Assembly: GCA_023411375.1 (NCBI GenBank)
Contig: JAEYOW010000057.1
Coordinates: forward strand, 1-64,000
DNA length: 64,000 nt
Reading direction: 5' to 3'
Source: Bacillota bacterium
GTDB lineage: Bacteria; Bacillota; Clostridia; Christensenellales; Aristaeellaceae
Both the position numbers and the translations under genes were made by a program. Of the stretch, positions 35,415 through 43,833 are shown in pieces. The notes beneath the pieces were generated by a model. The model saw only the letters and a program-made list of their open reading frames with translations, did no database searches and was not told where the DNA came from. Each line of letters begins with the position of its first letter. The first letter of the stretch is position 1.

Positions 35415-37688
35415 ATGGATATCAAAAAGGTGATTTCGGAAATGACGCTGGAGGAAAAGGCGTCCCTGTGCTCGGGCGCCGATTTCTGGCATACCAAGGC
35501 GGTCGAGCGCGTGGGCATTCCCGCCGTGATGGTGAGCGACGGCCCGCACGGGTTGCGCAAGCAGGCGCGGCAGGGGGATCATTTGGGGGTGAACGACTCG
35601 ATCGAGGCCGTGTGCTTCCCCACGGCATGCGCAAGCGCCGCGAGCTTTGACCGCGAGCTGATACGCCAGATTGGCCAGGGTGTGGGCGACGCCTGCCAGC
35701 GGGAGGAAGTAAGCGTCGTGCTTGGCCCGGCGGTCAATATCAAGCGCTCGCCGCTGTGCGGCCGCAACTTTGAGTATTTCAGCGAGGACCCCTATCTGGC
35801 CGCGGAAATGGCGGTGGGGCTGATTGAGGGCGTGCAGAGCCGGGGTATCGGCACCAGCGTTAAGCACTTCGCGGCCAACAATCAGGAACACCGCCGCATG
35901 TCCTCCAACTCGGTTGTGGATGAACGCACCATGCGCGAAATCTATCTGCCCGCGTTTGAGGCTGCGGTCAGGCGCGCCCGCGCATGGACGGTCATGTGCT
36001 CCTACAACCGCATCAACGGCGTGTACGCCTCCGAAAACCACGAGTATCTGACCGATATTTTGCGCGGCGAATGGGGATTTGACGGCTATGTGGTAAGCGA
36101 CTGGGGCGCGGTGAGCGACCGCGTGGCCGGCATCGCCGCAGGGCTTGACCTGGAAATGCCGTCGTCCGGCGGGGTAAACGACAGGCGCATCGTGGAGGCT
36201 GTGCGTGCCGGAAGGCTGGACGAAAAGCTGGTGGACCTGGCGGTGGAGCGGATATTGACCGTTAACGAGCGCTATTTGCAAAACAAAAAGCCGGATACCG
36301 GTTGGGATATGGAAGCGCAGCACAGTCTGGCGCGCCGGCTGGCCGCGGAATGCATGGTGCTGCTGAAAAACGAGGACGGCGCGCTGCCGCTCAGGGAAGG
36401 GCGGAGCCTTGCTGTAATCGGCAAATTTGCCGCGGAACCGCGCTATCAGGGAGGCGGAAGCTCCCATATCAACAGCTTTAAGGTAACTGGACTGATGGAC
36501 GCGCTTGAGGGCGTGGAGCGCGTTACCTACGCGCAGGGCTACGACACCGAGCGGGATGAAATCCAAGACCGGCTGATCGACGAGGCTATCGCGGCGGCGC
36601 GTGGCGCGGACGTGGCGGTAATCGTCGCCGGGTTGCCTGATTCGTTTGAGAGCGAGGGATACGACCGCGCGCATATGCGCATGCCGGATTGCCAGAACGC
36701 GCTGATTGAGCGCGTGGCGGAGGCTAATCCCAATACGGTGGTAGTGCTGTACAACGGCTCGCCTGTGGAAATGCCGTGGCTTGGCAAGGTGAAGGCGGTT
36801 ATCGAGGCGTACCTTGGCGGGCAGGCCGTAGGCGGCGCGACCAAAGACGTGCTGTTTGGGAATGTAAATCCCTGCGGCAGGCTCCCCGAGAGCTTTCCCC
36901 TCAAGTTGGAGCATAATCCCTCCTATCTGACCTACGGCGGCGAGGAGGATATGGCCGTATACAATGAAGGGGTGTTCGTGGGCTACCGGTATTATGATAA
37001 AAAGCAAATGGAGGTGCTTTTCCCCTTTGGCTTTGGGCTCAGCTATACCAGCTTTGAGTACCGCAACCTGCGGGTGAGCGCCGAAAGCATCAGCGATACG
37101 GACACCCTGACCGTCAGCGTGGACGTGGAAAATACGGGCGCTCTGCCGGGCAAGGAAGTCGTGCAGCTCTACGTTGGCGACCGGGAAAGCACGGTGTTCC
37201 GCCCCGTGCGTGAGCTTAAGGGCTTTGAGAAGGTCTCGCTCGCCCCCGGAGAGATCAAAACAGTTACCTTTACGCTTGACAAGCGCGCGTTTGCCTACTG
37301 GAACGCAGGGCTTCATGACTGGCATGTGGAAACAGGCGCGTTTATCATTGAAATTGGACGCAGCTCGCGCGATATCGCGCTTTCGTGCGCGGTGACGGTA
37401 CAGAGCACCGTCAAGCTGCCGGAGCATTTCACGCTGGACAGCATTTTCATGGATTTAATGAAGAGCGAAAAGGCGCGCGATATGCTCAAACCCCTGCTGG
37501 ACGCCATGATGGAAAACCTTGGCGCGGGCGGGGAAACGCGCACCGATACGGCGGAAAACGCCATTTCGGCGGATATGCTGAACGCCATGTTGCAATACTC
37601 TCCGCTGCGCGCCATGCTGAGCTTTGCCGCCGGGCAGGTGAGCTACGAGGAGCTGGAGAGCATGGTGGAAGCGCTTAATAGGAAATAG
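35415..37688 (+). CDS. Glycoside hydrolase family 3 beta-glucosidase
   Basis: The product is a 757-residue cytoplasmic GH3 enzyme without a signal peptide. It has the N-terminal barrel with SVKHFAANNQE and the nucleophile motif VVSDWG (Asp229), the second alpha/beta domain (about 310-500) and a C-terminal fibronectin type III-like domain (DVENTGALPGKEVVQLY, near 575-645). About 110 extra residues, Met/Ala/Leu-rich and helical, follow. It probably releases glucose from oligosaccharides imported by the preceding ABC genes. GH3 also includes xylosidases, so activity on beta-xylosides is possible, especially with xylA downstream. Confidence 0.92.
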   Translation: MDIKKVISEMTLEEKASLCSGADFWHTKAVERVGIPAVMVSDGPHGLRKQARQGDHLGVNDSIEAVCFPTACASAASFDRELIRQIGQGVGDACQREEVSVVLGPAVNIKRSPLCGRNFEYFSEDPYLAAEMAVGLIEGVQSRGIGTSVKHFAANNQEHRRMSSNSVVDERTMREIYLPAFEAAVRRARAWTVMCSYNRINGVYASENHEYLTDILRGEWGFDGYVVSDWGAVSDRVAGIAAGLDLEMPSSGGVNDRRIVEAVRAGRLDEKLVDLAVERILTVNERYLQNKKPDTGWDMEAQHSLARRLAAECMVLLKNEDGALPLREGRSLAVIGKFAAEPRYQGGGSSHINSFKVTGLMDALEGVERVTYAQGYDTERDEIQDRLIDEAIAAARGADVAVIVAGLPDSFESEGYDRAHMRMPDCQNALIERVAEANPNTVVVLYNGSPVEMPWLGKVKAVIEAYLGGQAVGGATKDVLFGNVNPCGRLPESFPLKLEHNPSYLTYGGEEDMAVYNEGVFVGYRYYDKKQMEVLFPFGFGLSYTSFEYRNLRVSAESISDTDTLTVSVDVENTGALPGKEVVQLYVGDRESTVFRPVRELKGFEKVSLAPGEIKTVTFTLDKRAFAYWNAGLHDWHVETGAFIIEIGRSSRDIALSCAVTVQSTVKLPEHFTLDSIFMDLMKSEKARDMLKPLLDAMMENLGAGGETRTDTAENAISADMLNAMLQYSPLRAMLSFAAGQVSYEELESMVEALNRK

Positions 37689-37715
37689 GGTAGAGAAGGC
37701 ACGCAATAGGTATGC

Positions 37716-37741
37716 GCGGGGCGCTTCCTGCAGCGCCCCGC
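37716..37741 (+). other. GC-rich hairpin after the GH3 gene (possible terminator)
   Basis: GCGGGGCGCT (37716-37725) and AGCGCCCCGC (37732-37741) form a 10-bp perfect stem with a 6-nt loop, 28 bases after the GH3 stop. Without a T-run it may end the operon weakly or protect the mRNA. Confidence 0.55.
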
Positions 37742-37817
37742 TCCTGCGCCGCCTCCAGGGCAAACGGAAACTGGGTGGTCGAGGCCTTGTGCCGCGGCGC
37801 GCACGTGGAAAATGACG

Positions 37818-37846
37818 TTGACAAAGAAGGCAAAAGGCGATATAAT
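37818..37846 (+). promoter_or_regulatory. Consensus sigma-A promoter of xylA-xylB
   Basis: TTGACA (37818-37823) and TATAAT (37841-37846) match consensus exactly with a 17-base spacer. It is followed by an operator palindrome, so the promoter is strong but repressible. Confidence 0.92.
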
Positions 37847-37861
37847 ACATTTATCCAAAAA

Positions 37862-37875
37862 TGTGCTCGAGCACA
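37862..37875. promoter_or_regulatory. Palindromic operator at the xylA transcription start
   Basis: TGTGCTCGAGCACA is a perfect 14-bp palindrome located 15 bases after the -10 box, covering the initially transcribed region. It is identical to the core of the palindrome in the chvE leader (25956-25969), defining a shared regulon. Confidence 0.87.
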
Positions 37876-37929
37876 CGTGCGACATTTGACCAAACAATAC
37901 ATGCCTCAAGCTTGAAAGGAGCGTTTCCA

Positions 37930-39255
37930 ATGCCTGAAATCTTTCAGAATCTCCCCAAGGTGACCTTTGAGGGCCCAAAATCCAAAAATCCGCTCGCGTT
38001 CAAATATTATGATCCCAACCGCGTGGTTATGGGCAAGACCATGAAGGAGCACCTGCCTTTCGCCATGGCGTGGTGGCATAACCTGTGCGCGACGGGCACG
38101 GATATGTTCGGCGCGGGGACGGCCGATAAACGCTTCGGCGCGGAGGCGGGCACGATGGCGCACGCACGCGCCAAGGTGGATGCGGGCTTTGAGTTTATGC
38201 AGAAGCTGGGGATAGAATATTTCTGCTTCCACGATGTGGACCTGGTGCCCGAGGCCGATTCCATTGCCGAAACAAACGCGCGCCTGGATGAAATCACCGA
38301 CTATATCAGGCAAAAGATGGACGCAACCGGCGTAAAGTGCCTGTGGGGCACGGCCAATATGTTTGGCAATCCCCGCTTTATGAACGGCGCGGGCTCCTCC
38401 AACAGCGTGGAGGTATACTGCCACGCGGCCGCACAGATCAAAAAGGCGCTGGAATGCACGGTGAAGCTCGGCGGCAGGGGTTATGTGTTCTGGGGAGGCC
38501 GTGAGGGCTATGAAACGCTGCTGAACACCGACATGAAGTTTGAGCAGGAAAACATCGCCGCGCTGATGAAAATGGCGGTCGGCTACGGCCGCTCCATCGG
38601 CTTTACGGGCGATTTCTTCATTGAACCCAAGCCAAAGGAGCCCATGAAGCACCAGTATGATTTTGATGCCGCAACGGCGATCGGCTTTGTGCGCCAATAC
38701 GGGCTGGACAAGGATTTCAAGATGAACATTGAGGCCAACCACGCCACCCTGGCGGGCCACACCTTCCAGCATGACCTGCGCGTTTCCGCTATGAACGGCA
38801 TGCTCGGCTCCATCGACGCCAACCAGGGCGACTACCTGCTTGGCTGGGATACAGACCAGTTCCCTTCCAATGTTTACGAAACCACCCTTTGCATGTACGA
38901 GGTGCTCAAGGCCGGCGGGCTAACCAACGGCGGCTTCAACTTCGACGCTAAGAACCGCCGCCCGTCCTATACCTTCGAGGACATGTTTCTGGGTTTTATC
39001 CTGGGAATGGACGCCTTTGCTCTTGGGTTGATCAAGGCGGCGGAGATCATTGAGGATGGGCGTATCGACGAGTTTGTAAGGGAACGCTATGCATCCTATG
39101 CAAATACCGATATCGGCAGAAAAATCCGCGCCGGGGAGGCGACGCTGGAGGAGTGCGCGGCCATTGCCGTAAAGAACGGCGCTCCCGCGCTGCCCGGCAG
39201 CGGCAAGCAGGAATACCTGGAGAGCGTTGTGAACAGCATCCTGTTTGGCGCGTAA
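37930..39255 (+). CDS. xylA: Xylose isomerase
   Basis: The enzyme converts D-xylose to D-xylulose. The 441-residue product is a class II xylose isomerase of normal length, with the catalytic FCFHDVDLVPE (near residue 100), FWGGREGYE (near 185), metal ligands in FIEPKPKEP (near 232) and NIEANHATLAGHTF (near 266). The start at 37930 is set by GAAAGGAG nine bases upstream; the operator lies in the leader just before it. xylB follows 19 bases after its stop codon. Confidence 0.98.
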   Translation: MPEIFQNLPKVTFEGPKSKNPLAFKYYDPNRVVMGKTMKEHLPFAMAWWHNLCATGTDMFGAGTADKRFGAEAGTMAHARAKVDAGFEFMQKLGIEYFCFHDVDLVPEADSIAETNARLDEITDYIRQKMDATGVKCLWGTANMFGNPRFMNGAGSSNSVEVYCHAAAQIKKALECTVKLGGRGYVFWGGREGYETLLNTDMKFEQENIAALMKMAVGYGRSIGFTGDFFIEPKPKEPMKHQYDFDAATAIGFVRQYGLDKDFKMNIEANHATLAGHTFQHDLRVSAMNGMLGSIDANQGDYLLGWDTDQFPSNVYETTLCMYEVLKAGGLTNGGFNFDAKNRRPSYTFEDMFLGFILGMDAFALGLIKAAEIIEDGRIDEFVRERYASYANTDIGRKIRAGEATLEECAAIAVKNGAPALPGSGKQEYLESVVNSILFGA

Positions 39256-39274
39256 GAAAGGCGGTAGAGCACCC

Positions 39275-40801
39275 ATGAGTATGAAATACCTGTTGGGCAT
39301 CGATCTTGGCACCAGCGGCACCAAAACCGTCCTGTTCGGACAGGACGGGCACGCCGTTTGCTCCGCCACCGTCGAGTACCCCATGGCCCAGCCGCAAAAC
39401 GGCTGGGCGGAGGAGGATCCGCGCGACTGGTGGAACGCCGCCGTGGAAACCCTTCGCAAAGTGATTGGCGAAAGCGGCGTAAACCCGGAGGATATTGCGG
39501 GTATTGGTATATCCGGCCAGATGCATAGCCTGGTGATGCTGGATGAAAGCGGGGACGTGCTGCGTCCCGCCATCCTGTGGTGCGACCAGCGCACCGCCGC
39601 CGAGTGCGACGAGATCACGCGCCGCGTGGGCGCGGAGCGCCTGATTGAAATTACCGCCAATCCGGCGCTGACGGGCTTTACGGCGGGAAAAATCCTTTGG
39701 GTGCGCAACCATGAGCCGGAGGTTTACGCGAAATGCCGGCATATCCTCCTGCCCAAGGATTACCTTCGCTATAAGCTGACGGGCGCGTTCGCCACCGAGG
39801 TAAGCGACGCGAGCGGCATGCAGCTTTTGGATGTGCCAAACCGCTGCTGGAGCGCCGAGGTGCTTGAAAAACTTGAAATCGACCCGGCGTTGCTAGGCAA
39901 GGTTTATGAAAGTCCGGAGATTACCGGCTACGTGACGGCGGAGGCCGCCGCGCTGACCGGACTTTCCACCAAAACGCCCGTGGTGGGCGGCGCGGGCGAC
40001 AACGCGGCCGCAGCCGTAGGGACGGGCGTGGTGGCCGACGGGCGCGCGTTTACGACCATCGGCACCTCGGGCGTGGTGTTCGCCCATACCAACAGCCTTT
40101 CCATCGACCCAAAGGGGCGCGTGCATACCTTCTGCTGCGCCGTACCGGGCGCCTGGCATGTGATGGGCGTGACGCTGGCTGCGGGCTTCAGCCTCAAATG
40201 GTTCCGCGATACCTTTTGCCAGGCTGAGACCGATACGGCGGCGGGGATGGGCGTGGACCCTTACGAGCTGATGAACGCCGAGATCGAGAAAAGCCCCATC
40301 GGCGCGAACCGGTTGTATTATCTGCCCTACCTGATGGGCGAGCGCACCCCGCATCTGGACCCGGACTGCCGTGGCGTGTTTTTCGGACTTTCGGGCGTGC
40401 ACCAGAAGCGCGACCTGATGCGCGCGGTGATGGAGGGCGTGACGTATTCCCTTAATGATTGCATGAATATACTGCGCGGCATGGGCGTCAGACCCGAGCG
40501 GATGCTTGCGTGCGGCGGCGGCGGGCGCAGCGCGGTATGGCGGCAGATGCTTGCCGATGTGTTTGATTGTCCTGTGTGCGTGGCGCAGAGCGGCGAGGGG
40601 CCGGCGCTTGGCGTGGCGATTTTGGCGGGCGTCGGCGCGGGGCTTTATCCAAGCGTGCAAGAGGCCTGCGACCAAATGATTCACGTGAGTGAGGAGCAAA
40701 GCCCGGTTGCCGGACACGTAAAGGCGTATGCCAAAGGATATGAGCTGTACCGTTCGCTGTATCCCTGCCTGAAGGATGCCTACAGGCGGCTGGCGGAATG
40801 A
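39275..40801 (+). CDS. xylB: Xylulokinase
   Basis: The enzyme phosphorylates D-xylulose to xylulose-5-phosphate for the pentose phosphate pathway. The 508-residue FGGY-family kinase has the N-terminal GIDLGTSGTK, the substrate segment GISGQMHSLVMLDESG with WCDQRT (near residue 105), and the C-terminal ATP-site ACGGGGRSAVWRQMLAD. The start is placed at 39275 (a second ATG lies at 39281). Co-transcribed with xylA; a GC hairpin follows. Confidence 0.96.
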   Translation: MSMKYLLGIDLGTSGTKTVLFGQDGHAVCSATVEYPMAQPQNGWAEEDPRDWWNAAVETLRKVIGESGVNPEDIAGIGISGQMHSLVMLDESGDVLRPAILWCDQRTAAECDEITRRVGAERLIEITANPALTGFTAGKILWVRNHEPEVYAKCRHILLPKDYLRYKLTGAFATEVSDASGMQLLDVPNRCWSAEVLEKLEIDPALLGKVYESPEITGYVTAEAAALTGLSTKTPVVGGAGDNAAAAVGTGVVADGRAFTTIGTSGVVFAHTNSLSIDPKGRVHTFCCAVPGAWHVMGVTLAAGFSLKWFRDTFCQAETDTAAGMGVDPYELMNAEIEKSPIGANRLYYLPYLMGERTPHLDPDCRGVFFGLSGVHQKRDLMRAVMEGVTYSLNDCMNILRGMGVRPERMLACGGGGRSAVWRQMLADVFDCPVCVAQSGEGPALGVAILAGVGAGLYPSVQEACDQMIHVSEEQSPVAGHVKAYAKGYELYRSLYPCLKDAYRRLAE

Positions 40802-40825
40802 ACGGAACAGGGGAAAAACCCACAG

Positions 40826-40862
40826 GGAGGGGCGGCGTGCCGGGGTGGCGCGCCGCCCCTCC
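40826..40862 (+). terminator. GC-rich hairpin after xylB (probable terminator)
   Basis: GGAGGGGCGGCG (40826-40837) pairs perfectly with CGCCGCCCCTCC (40851-40862), 12 bp. Only a weak T-run (GATTTG) follows, so termination may be incomplete. Confidence 0.55.
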
Positions 40863-40955
40863 GATTTGCGCCCGGTTGCCGGCGCCGGGGCTTGCCGCGA
40901 CGCGCCGGGCGTGTTAAGATGAGGGAAAGGCTGAATGATGGAGGAGGGACGCCGA

Positions 40956-41387
40956 ATGGCACTGGTGATCGACGCGGATGCCTGTCCCGTGACGGATATC
41001 GCCATCCGGATTGCCGCGGCTCGCGGTGTGGAGGTAACGCTTGTATGCGACGACGCGCATGAGATGCGCAGGGAGGACGCACGTACCGTGACGGTTTCGC
41101 GCGGCGCGGACAGCGCTGATTTTGCGCTGGTCAATCTGCTCAGGCCAGGCGATATTGTTGTAACGCAGGATTACGGGCTTGCCGCCATGTGCCTGTCCCG
41201 GGGCGCGCGGGCGCTTCATCAGGACGGCTGGGAATACACGGCTCAAAACATCGACGGACTTTTGAGCATGCGGCATGCCGCGCGAAAGGCGCGTATGGCC
41301 GGCGGCCGTACAAAGGGTCCGCCCAAAAGGCTGCGCGGGCAGGACGAATGCTTTGCAAGGGCGCTGGAAGAATTGCTGGGGGCTTGA
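40956..41387 (+). CDS. UPF0178/YaiI family protein
   Basis: The product is a 143-residue protein of the DUF188 (YaiI/YqxD) family, recognised by MALVIDADACPV at the start, the CDDAHEM segment, ADFALVNLLRPGDIVVTQDYGLA and the C-terminal GPP...RF-like Arg-rich end. The fold resembles PIN-type nucleases, and the conserved acidic residues suit metal binding, but no function is established. The start at 40956 follows GGAGGG. It stands alone between xylB and the next gene. Confidence 0.88.
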   Translation: MALVIDADACPVTDIAIRIAAARGVEVTLVCDDAHEMRREDARTVTVSRGADSADFALVNLLRPGDIVVTQDYGLAAMCLSRGARALHQDGWEYTAQNIDGLLSMRHAARKARMAGGRTKGPPKRLRGQDECFARALEELLGA

Positions 41388-41501
41388 GAGCGCGCGAAAA
41401 AAGTGCTATGATGGAACCATACCATCGGCGAACGGCATGCCGGGAGACAGGCCCAAAAATTCATTACGACATGATTGGGGTCACGAGAGGAAGGGGAACA
41501 G

Positions 41502-42566
41502 ATGAAAGGGTTAAAAACGCTTCTGAGGGCGCTGCTGATTCTGGTTCTGGTGATCGTGGTTGCCGCGGTTGGACTTGTCGGATATTTAAGCGTTACCGAA
41601 TACCGGCCGGAGGATGTGGAGCCGGTCGAAGTGGCGGCGGCCGCGCGCCGCGACAACGTGCGCGTGAGTGAAATGCTTAAGGTGGTTACCTTTAATACAG
41701 GCTATGCTGCTTTAAGCCGCGATGAGGATTTTTTCATGGATGGCGGCAAGAAATCGCGGCCGGACAGCAAAGCGGTTGTGGAAAGCAATATGTCCGGCAT
41801 ATTGAGCGCGCTGTCGCAGCAGGATGCGGATATCTACCTATTACAGGAGGTGGATCAGAACTCGCATCGCAGCTATTATGTGAATGAGGCGGCATACTAT
41901 CAGCACGGCCTTTCGCTCAACGCAGCCTATGCGTACAACTATAAATGCGATTTAGTGCCCATTCCATGGCCGCCCATCGGCAAGGTGGCCAGCGGTCTGC
42001 AAACCCTGACCACCCTCAACGTGACGGGCGCGACGCGCGAAAGCTTGCCCGTACCGTTTTCCTGGCCCATGCGCGTAGCCAACCTCAAGCGCTGCCTGTT
42101 GATTGAGCGCGTGCCCGTGGAAGGGACGGACAAGGAACTTGTGATTATCAATCTGCACCTGGAGGCGTATGACGACGGCGAAGGCAAGGAGGCCCAGACC
42201 AAACAGCTGATGAGCATTATCGAGGCGGAATACCGCAACGGGAACTATGTGATTGCGGGCGGCGATTTCAACCAGACGTTTGAGGGCGCGGATCAATACC
42301 CTGTGCTTAACGCGTCCAGCTGGCAGCCGGGCAAGGTGTTAAACAGCGCCCTGCCGAAGGGTTTCCGCTATGTATTCGACGCATCCAGCCCAACATGCCG
42401 GCTGCTTGACAAGCCGTACGACGGCGATCGCAAAAACTCGCAGATGTATGTGATCGACGGCTTTATCGTATCGGATAATTTAAAGGTAAACCATGTGGAA
42501 ACGGTGGATATGAACTTCAAAAACAGCGATCACAACCCCGTGGCGCTGCAGGTTACGCCTGTGTAG
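41502..42566 (+). CDS. Membrane-anchored endonuclease/exonuclease/phosphatase family protein
   Basis: The product has 354 residues with one N-terminal membrane helix (about residues 6-30) and an extracytoplasmic DNase I-like domain. Typical active-site elements are present: VVTFNTGYAA, LLQEVDQNSHRS, NLHLEA, AGGDFNQTF and SDHNPVAL. The fold serves nucleases, sphingomyelinases and inositol-phosphate phosphatases, so the substrate cannot be named. The start at 41502 follows AAGGGGAA. It is a single-gene unit closed by a strong terminator. Confidence 0.88.
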   Translation: MKGLKTLLRALLILVLVIVVAAVGLVGYLSVTEYRPEDVEPVEVAAAARRDNVRVSEMLKVVTFNTGYAALSRDEDFFMDGGKKSRPDSKAVVESNMSGILSALSQQDADIYLLQEVDQNSHRSYYVNEAAYYQHGLSLNAAYAYNYKCDLVPIPWPPIGKVASGLQTLTTLNVTGATRESLPVPFSWPMRVANLKRCLLIERVPVEGTDKELVIINLHLEAYDDGEGKEAQTKQLMSIIEAEYRNGNYVIAGGDFNQTFEGADQYPVLNASSWQPGKVLNSALPKGFRYVFDASSPTCRLLDKPYDGDRKNSQMYVIDGFIVSDNLKVNHVETVDMNFKNSDHNPVALQVTPV

Positions 42567-42591
42567 GCGGGCGGTGAAAAAAAGATAAAAA

Positions 42592-42623
42592 CAAGGCCGC
42601 GCGTTTGCTAACGCGCGGCCTTG
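42592..42623 (+). terminator. Intrinsic terminator after the phosphatase-family gene
   Basis: A 14-bp perfect stem (42592-42605 with 42610-42623) closes the loop TGCT, followed by CTTTGG on the plus strand and by a T-rich tract on the minus strand. Confidence 0.82.
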
Positions 42624-42685
42624 CTTTGGAGGTTGTCCGGGCGGATAAGCAACGAAAGAGATTTTATGCCAATTGAAAAAAAGGC

Positions 42686-42714
42686 TTGCAAAGCGTAAAT
42701 GTCTGTGTTATACT
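42686..42714 (+). promoter_or_regulatory. Promoter of the LacI gene and amino-sugar operon
   Basis: The -35-like TTGCAA (42686-42691) and -10 TATACT (42709-42714) are 17 bases apart. The operator GGAAAACGTTTGCC begins 14 bases after the -10 box. Confidence 0.78.
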
Positions 42715-42727
42715 TTCATCGAAGGTT

Positions 42728-42741
42728 GGAAAACGTTTGCC
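42728..42741. promoter_or_regulatory. Operator copy 1 (GGAAAACGTTTGCC) at the LacI promoter
   Basis: The CG-centred near-palindrome (six of seven base pairs complementary) is typical of LacI-family operators and lies at the expected start of transcription. Two exact copies occur inside the next gene. Flanks match too: 20 bases (42723-42742) are identical to 44771-44790. Confidence 0.72.
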
Positions 42742-42761
42742 GAAGTGGAGATGAGCAGCAT

Positions 42762-43784
42762 ATGGTTACGATTAAGGAGATTGCCCAGAAGGCTGGCGTT
42801 TCACCGGCGACGGTTTCGCGAGTGCTGACCAACAGCCGGACTGTGCAAAGCGAGCTGAAAGCCCGCGTGCTGCGCATCGCGGAGGAGTGCGGCTACAGCC
42901 CCAACACAGCCGCGCGGTCGCTTGTAAAGAAGGGTACCAACGCTATCGGCGTTGTGGTAAACAATCTGCACGATCCTTTTTTTCACGATCTGATTCTAGG
43001 CTTTGAGTCCGGTGCGATGGAAAGCGATTTCAACGTGGTGTTCTGCAGCGCCATGGGCAAGAACCAGCAGGAGAAGCAGAGCTATCTGCGCTACCTGAGC
43101 AACGGCGTGGTGGACGGCATCATCCTGTACGGTACCTATCGTTTTGACGAGCGGTTTATTCGCGAGCTTCATACCTCCGGTTTTCCGTTGTTTCTGATTG
43201 AAAACCGGGTGGAGGGTGTGGAAACGCACGATTTTCTTGTGGACAACCGGCAGGGTGTGTACAATGCGGCGCGCTATTTGCATAAGTACGGACACAGGCG
43301 CATTGCCTACATCGCCGGCAAGCAGAACAAGAGCGTGTGCGCGGAACGTCTGGAGGGCTACCGCGACGCGGTGCGCGATCTGATGCTACCTGTGGATGGA
43401 AGGTATACGCGTTTTTTGTGCAACGGCAGCGAGGATGGCGCGGAAATCATGGCGAATTTCATGGCGCTGCCCAAGGGTGAGCGGCCCACAGCCGTGCTCT
43501 GCTATGACGACGCGGCGGCTGCCAGCGCAATCCGCCAGGCGATTGGGATGGGCATCCGGGTGCCGGAGGATGTGTCGGTGATGGGCTTCGACAACCAGAC
43601 CATTCCGCCAAACGGCTACCGGGGACCGGCAATCACAAGCGTTTCCCAGCCGCTGTTTGAAATTGGTTTTGACAGCATTCTGCTGCTGTCCCGCTATTTA
43701 AGGGGCGACCGGGGAGAGCGGATTACGCGCACCTATGCCACCAGCATTGCCGAGAAGGAATCGGTTGCCGAGTGCAGAGGATAA
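42762..43784 (+). CDS. LacI-family transcriptional regulator of the amino-sugar operon
   Basis: The product has 340 residues with the LacI helix-turn-helix (MVTIKEIAQKAGVSPATVSRVL), hinge (YSPNTAARSL) and a full effector domain ending in EDVSVMGFDNQTIPP and SVSQPLFEIG. The start at 42762 follows GTGGAG; a reading from 42699 would cross the promoter and operator and is rejected. It is probably autoregulated through GGAAAACGTTTGCC and controls the downstream catabolic genes, which run in the same direction. The effector is unknown. Confidence 0.92.
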   Translation: MVTIKEIAQKAGVSPATVSRVLTNSRTVQSELKARVLRIAEECGYSPNTAARSLVKKGTNAIGVVVNNLHDPFFHDLILGFESGAMESDFNVVFCSAMGKNQQEKQSYLRYLSNGVVDGIILYGTYRFDERFIRELHTSGFPLFLIENRVEGVETHDFLVDNRQGVYNAARYLHKYGHRRIAYIAGKQNKSVCAERLEGYRDAVRDLMLPVDGRYTRFLCNGSEDGAEIMANFMALPKGERPTAVLCYDDAAAASAIRQAIGMGIRVPEDVSVMGFDNQTIPPNGYRGPAITSVSQPLFEIGFDSILLLSRYLRGDRGERITRTYATSIAEKESVAECRG

Positions 43785-43833
43785 AAGACTTTTCCATGGC
43801 CCGTTTACGGGCCTGAGAGGATGGTTATAAAGG

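Noticed and set aside
35313..37427. 704-codon open frame on the minus strand opposite the GH3 gene
   Set aside because: A mirror of the GC-rich codons of GH3; it also runs into the upstream ATPase gene, with no ribosome binding site or domain.
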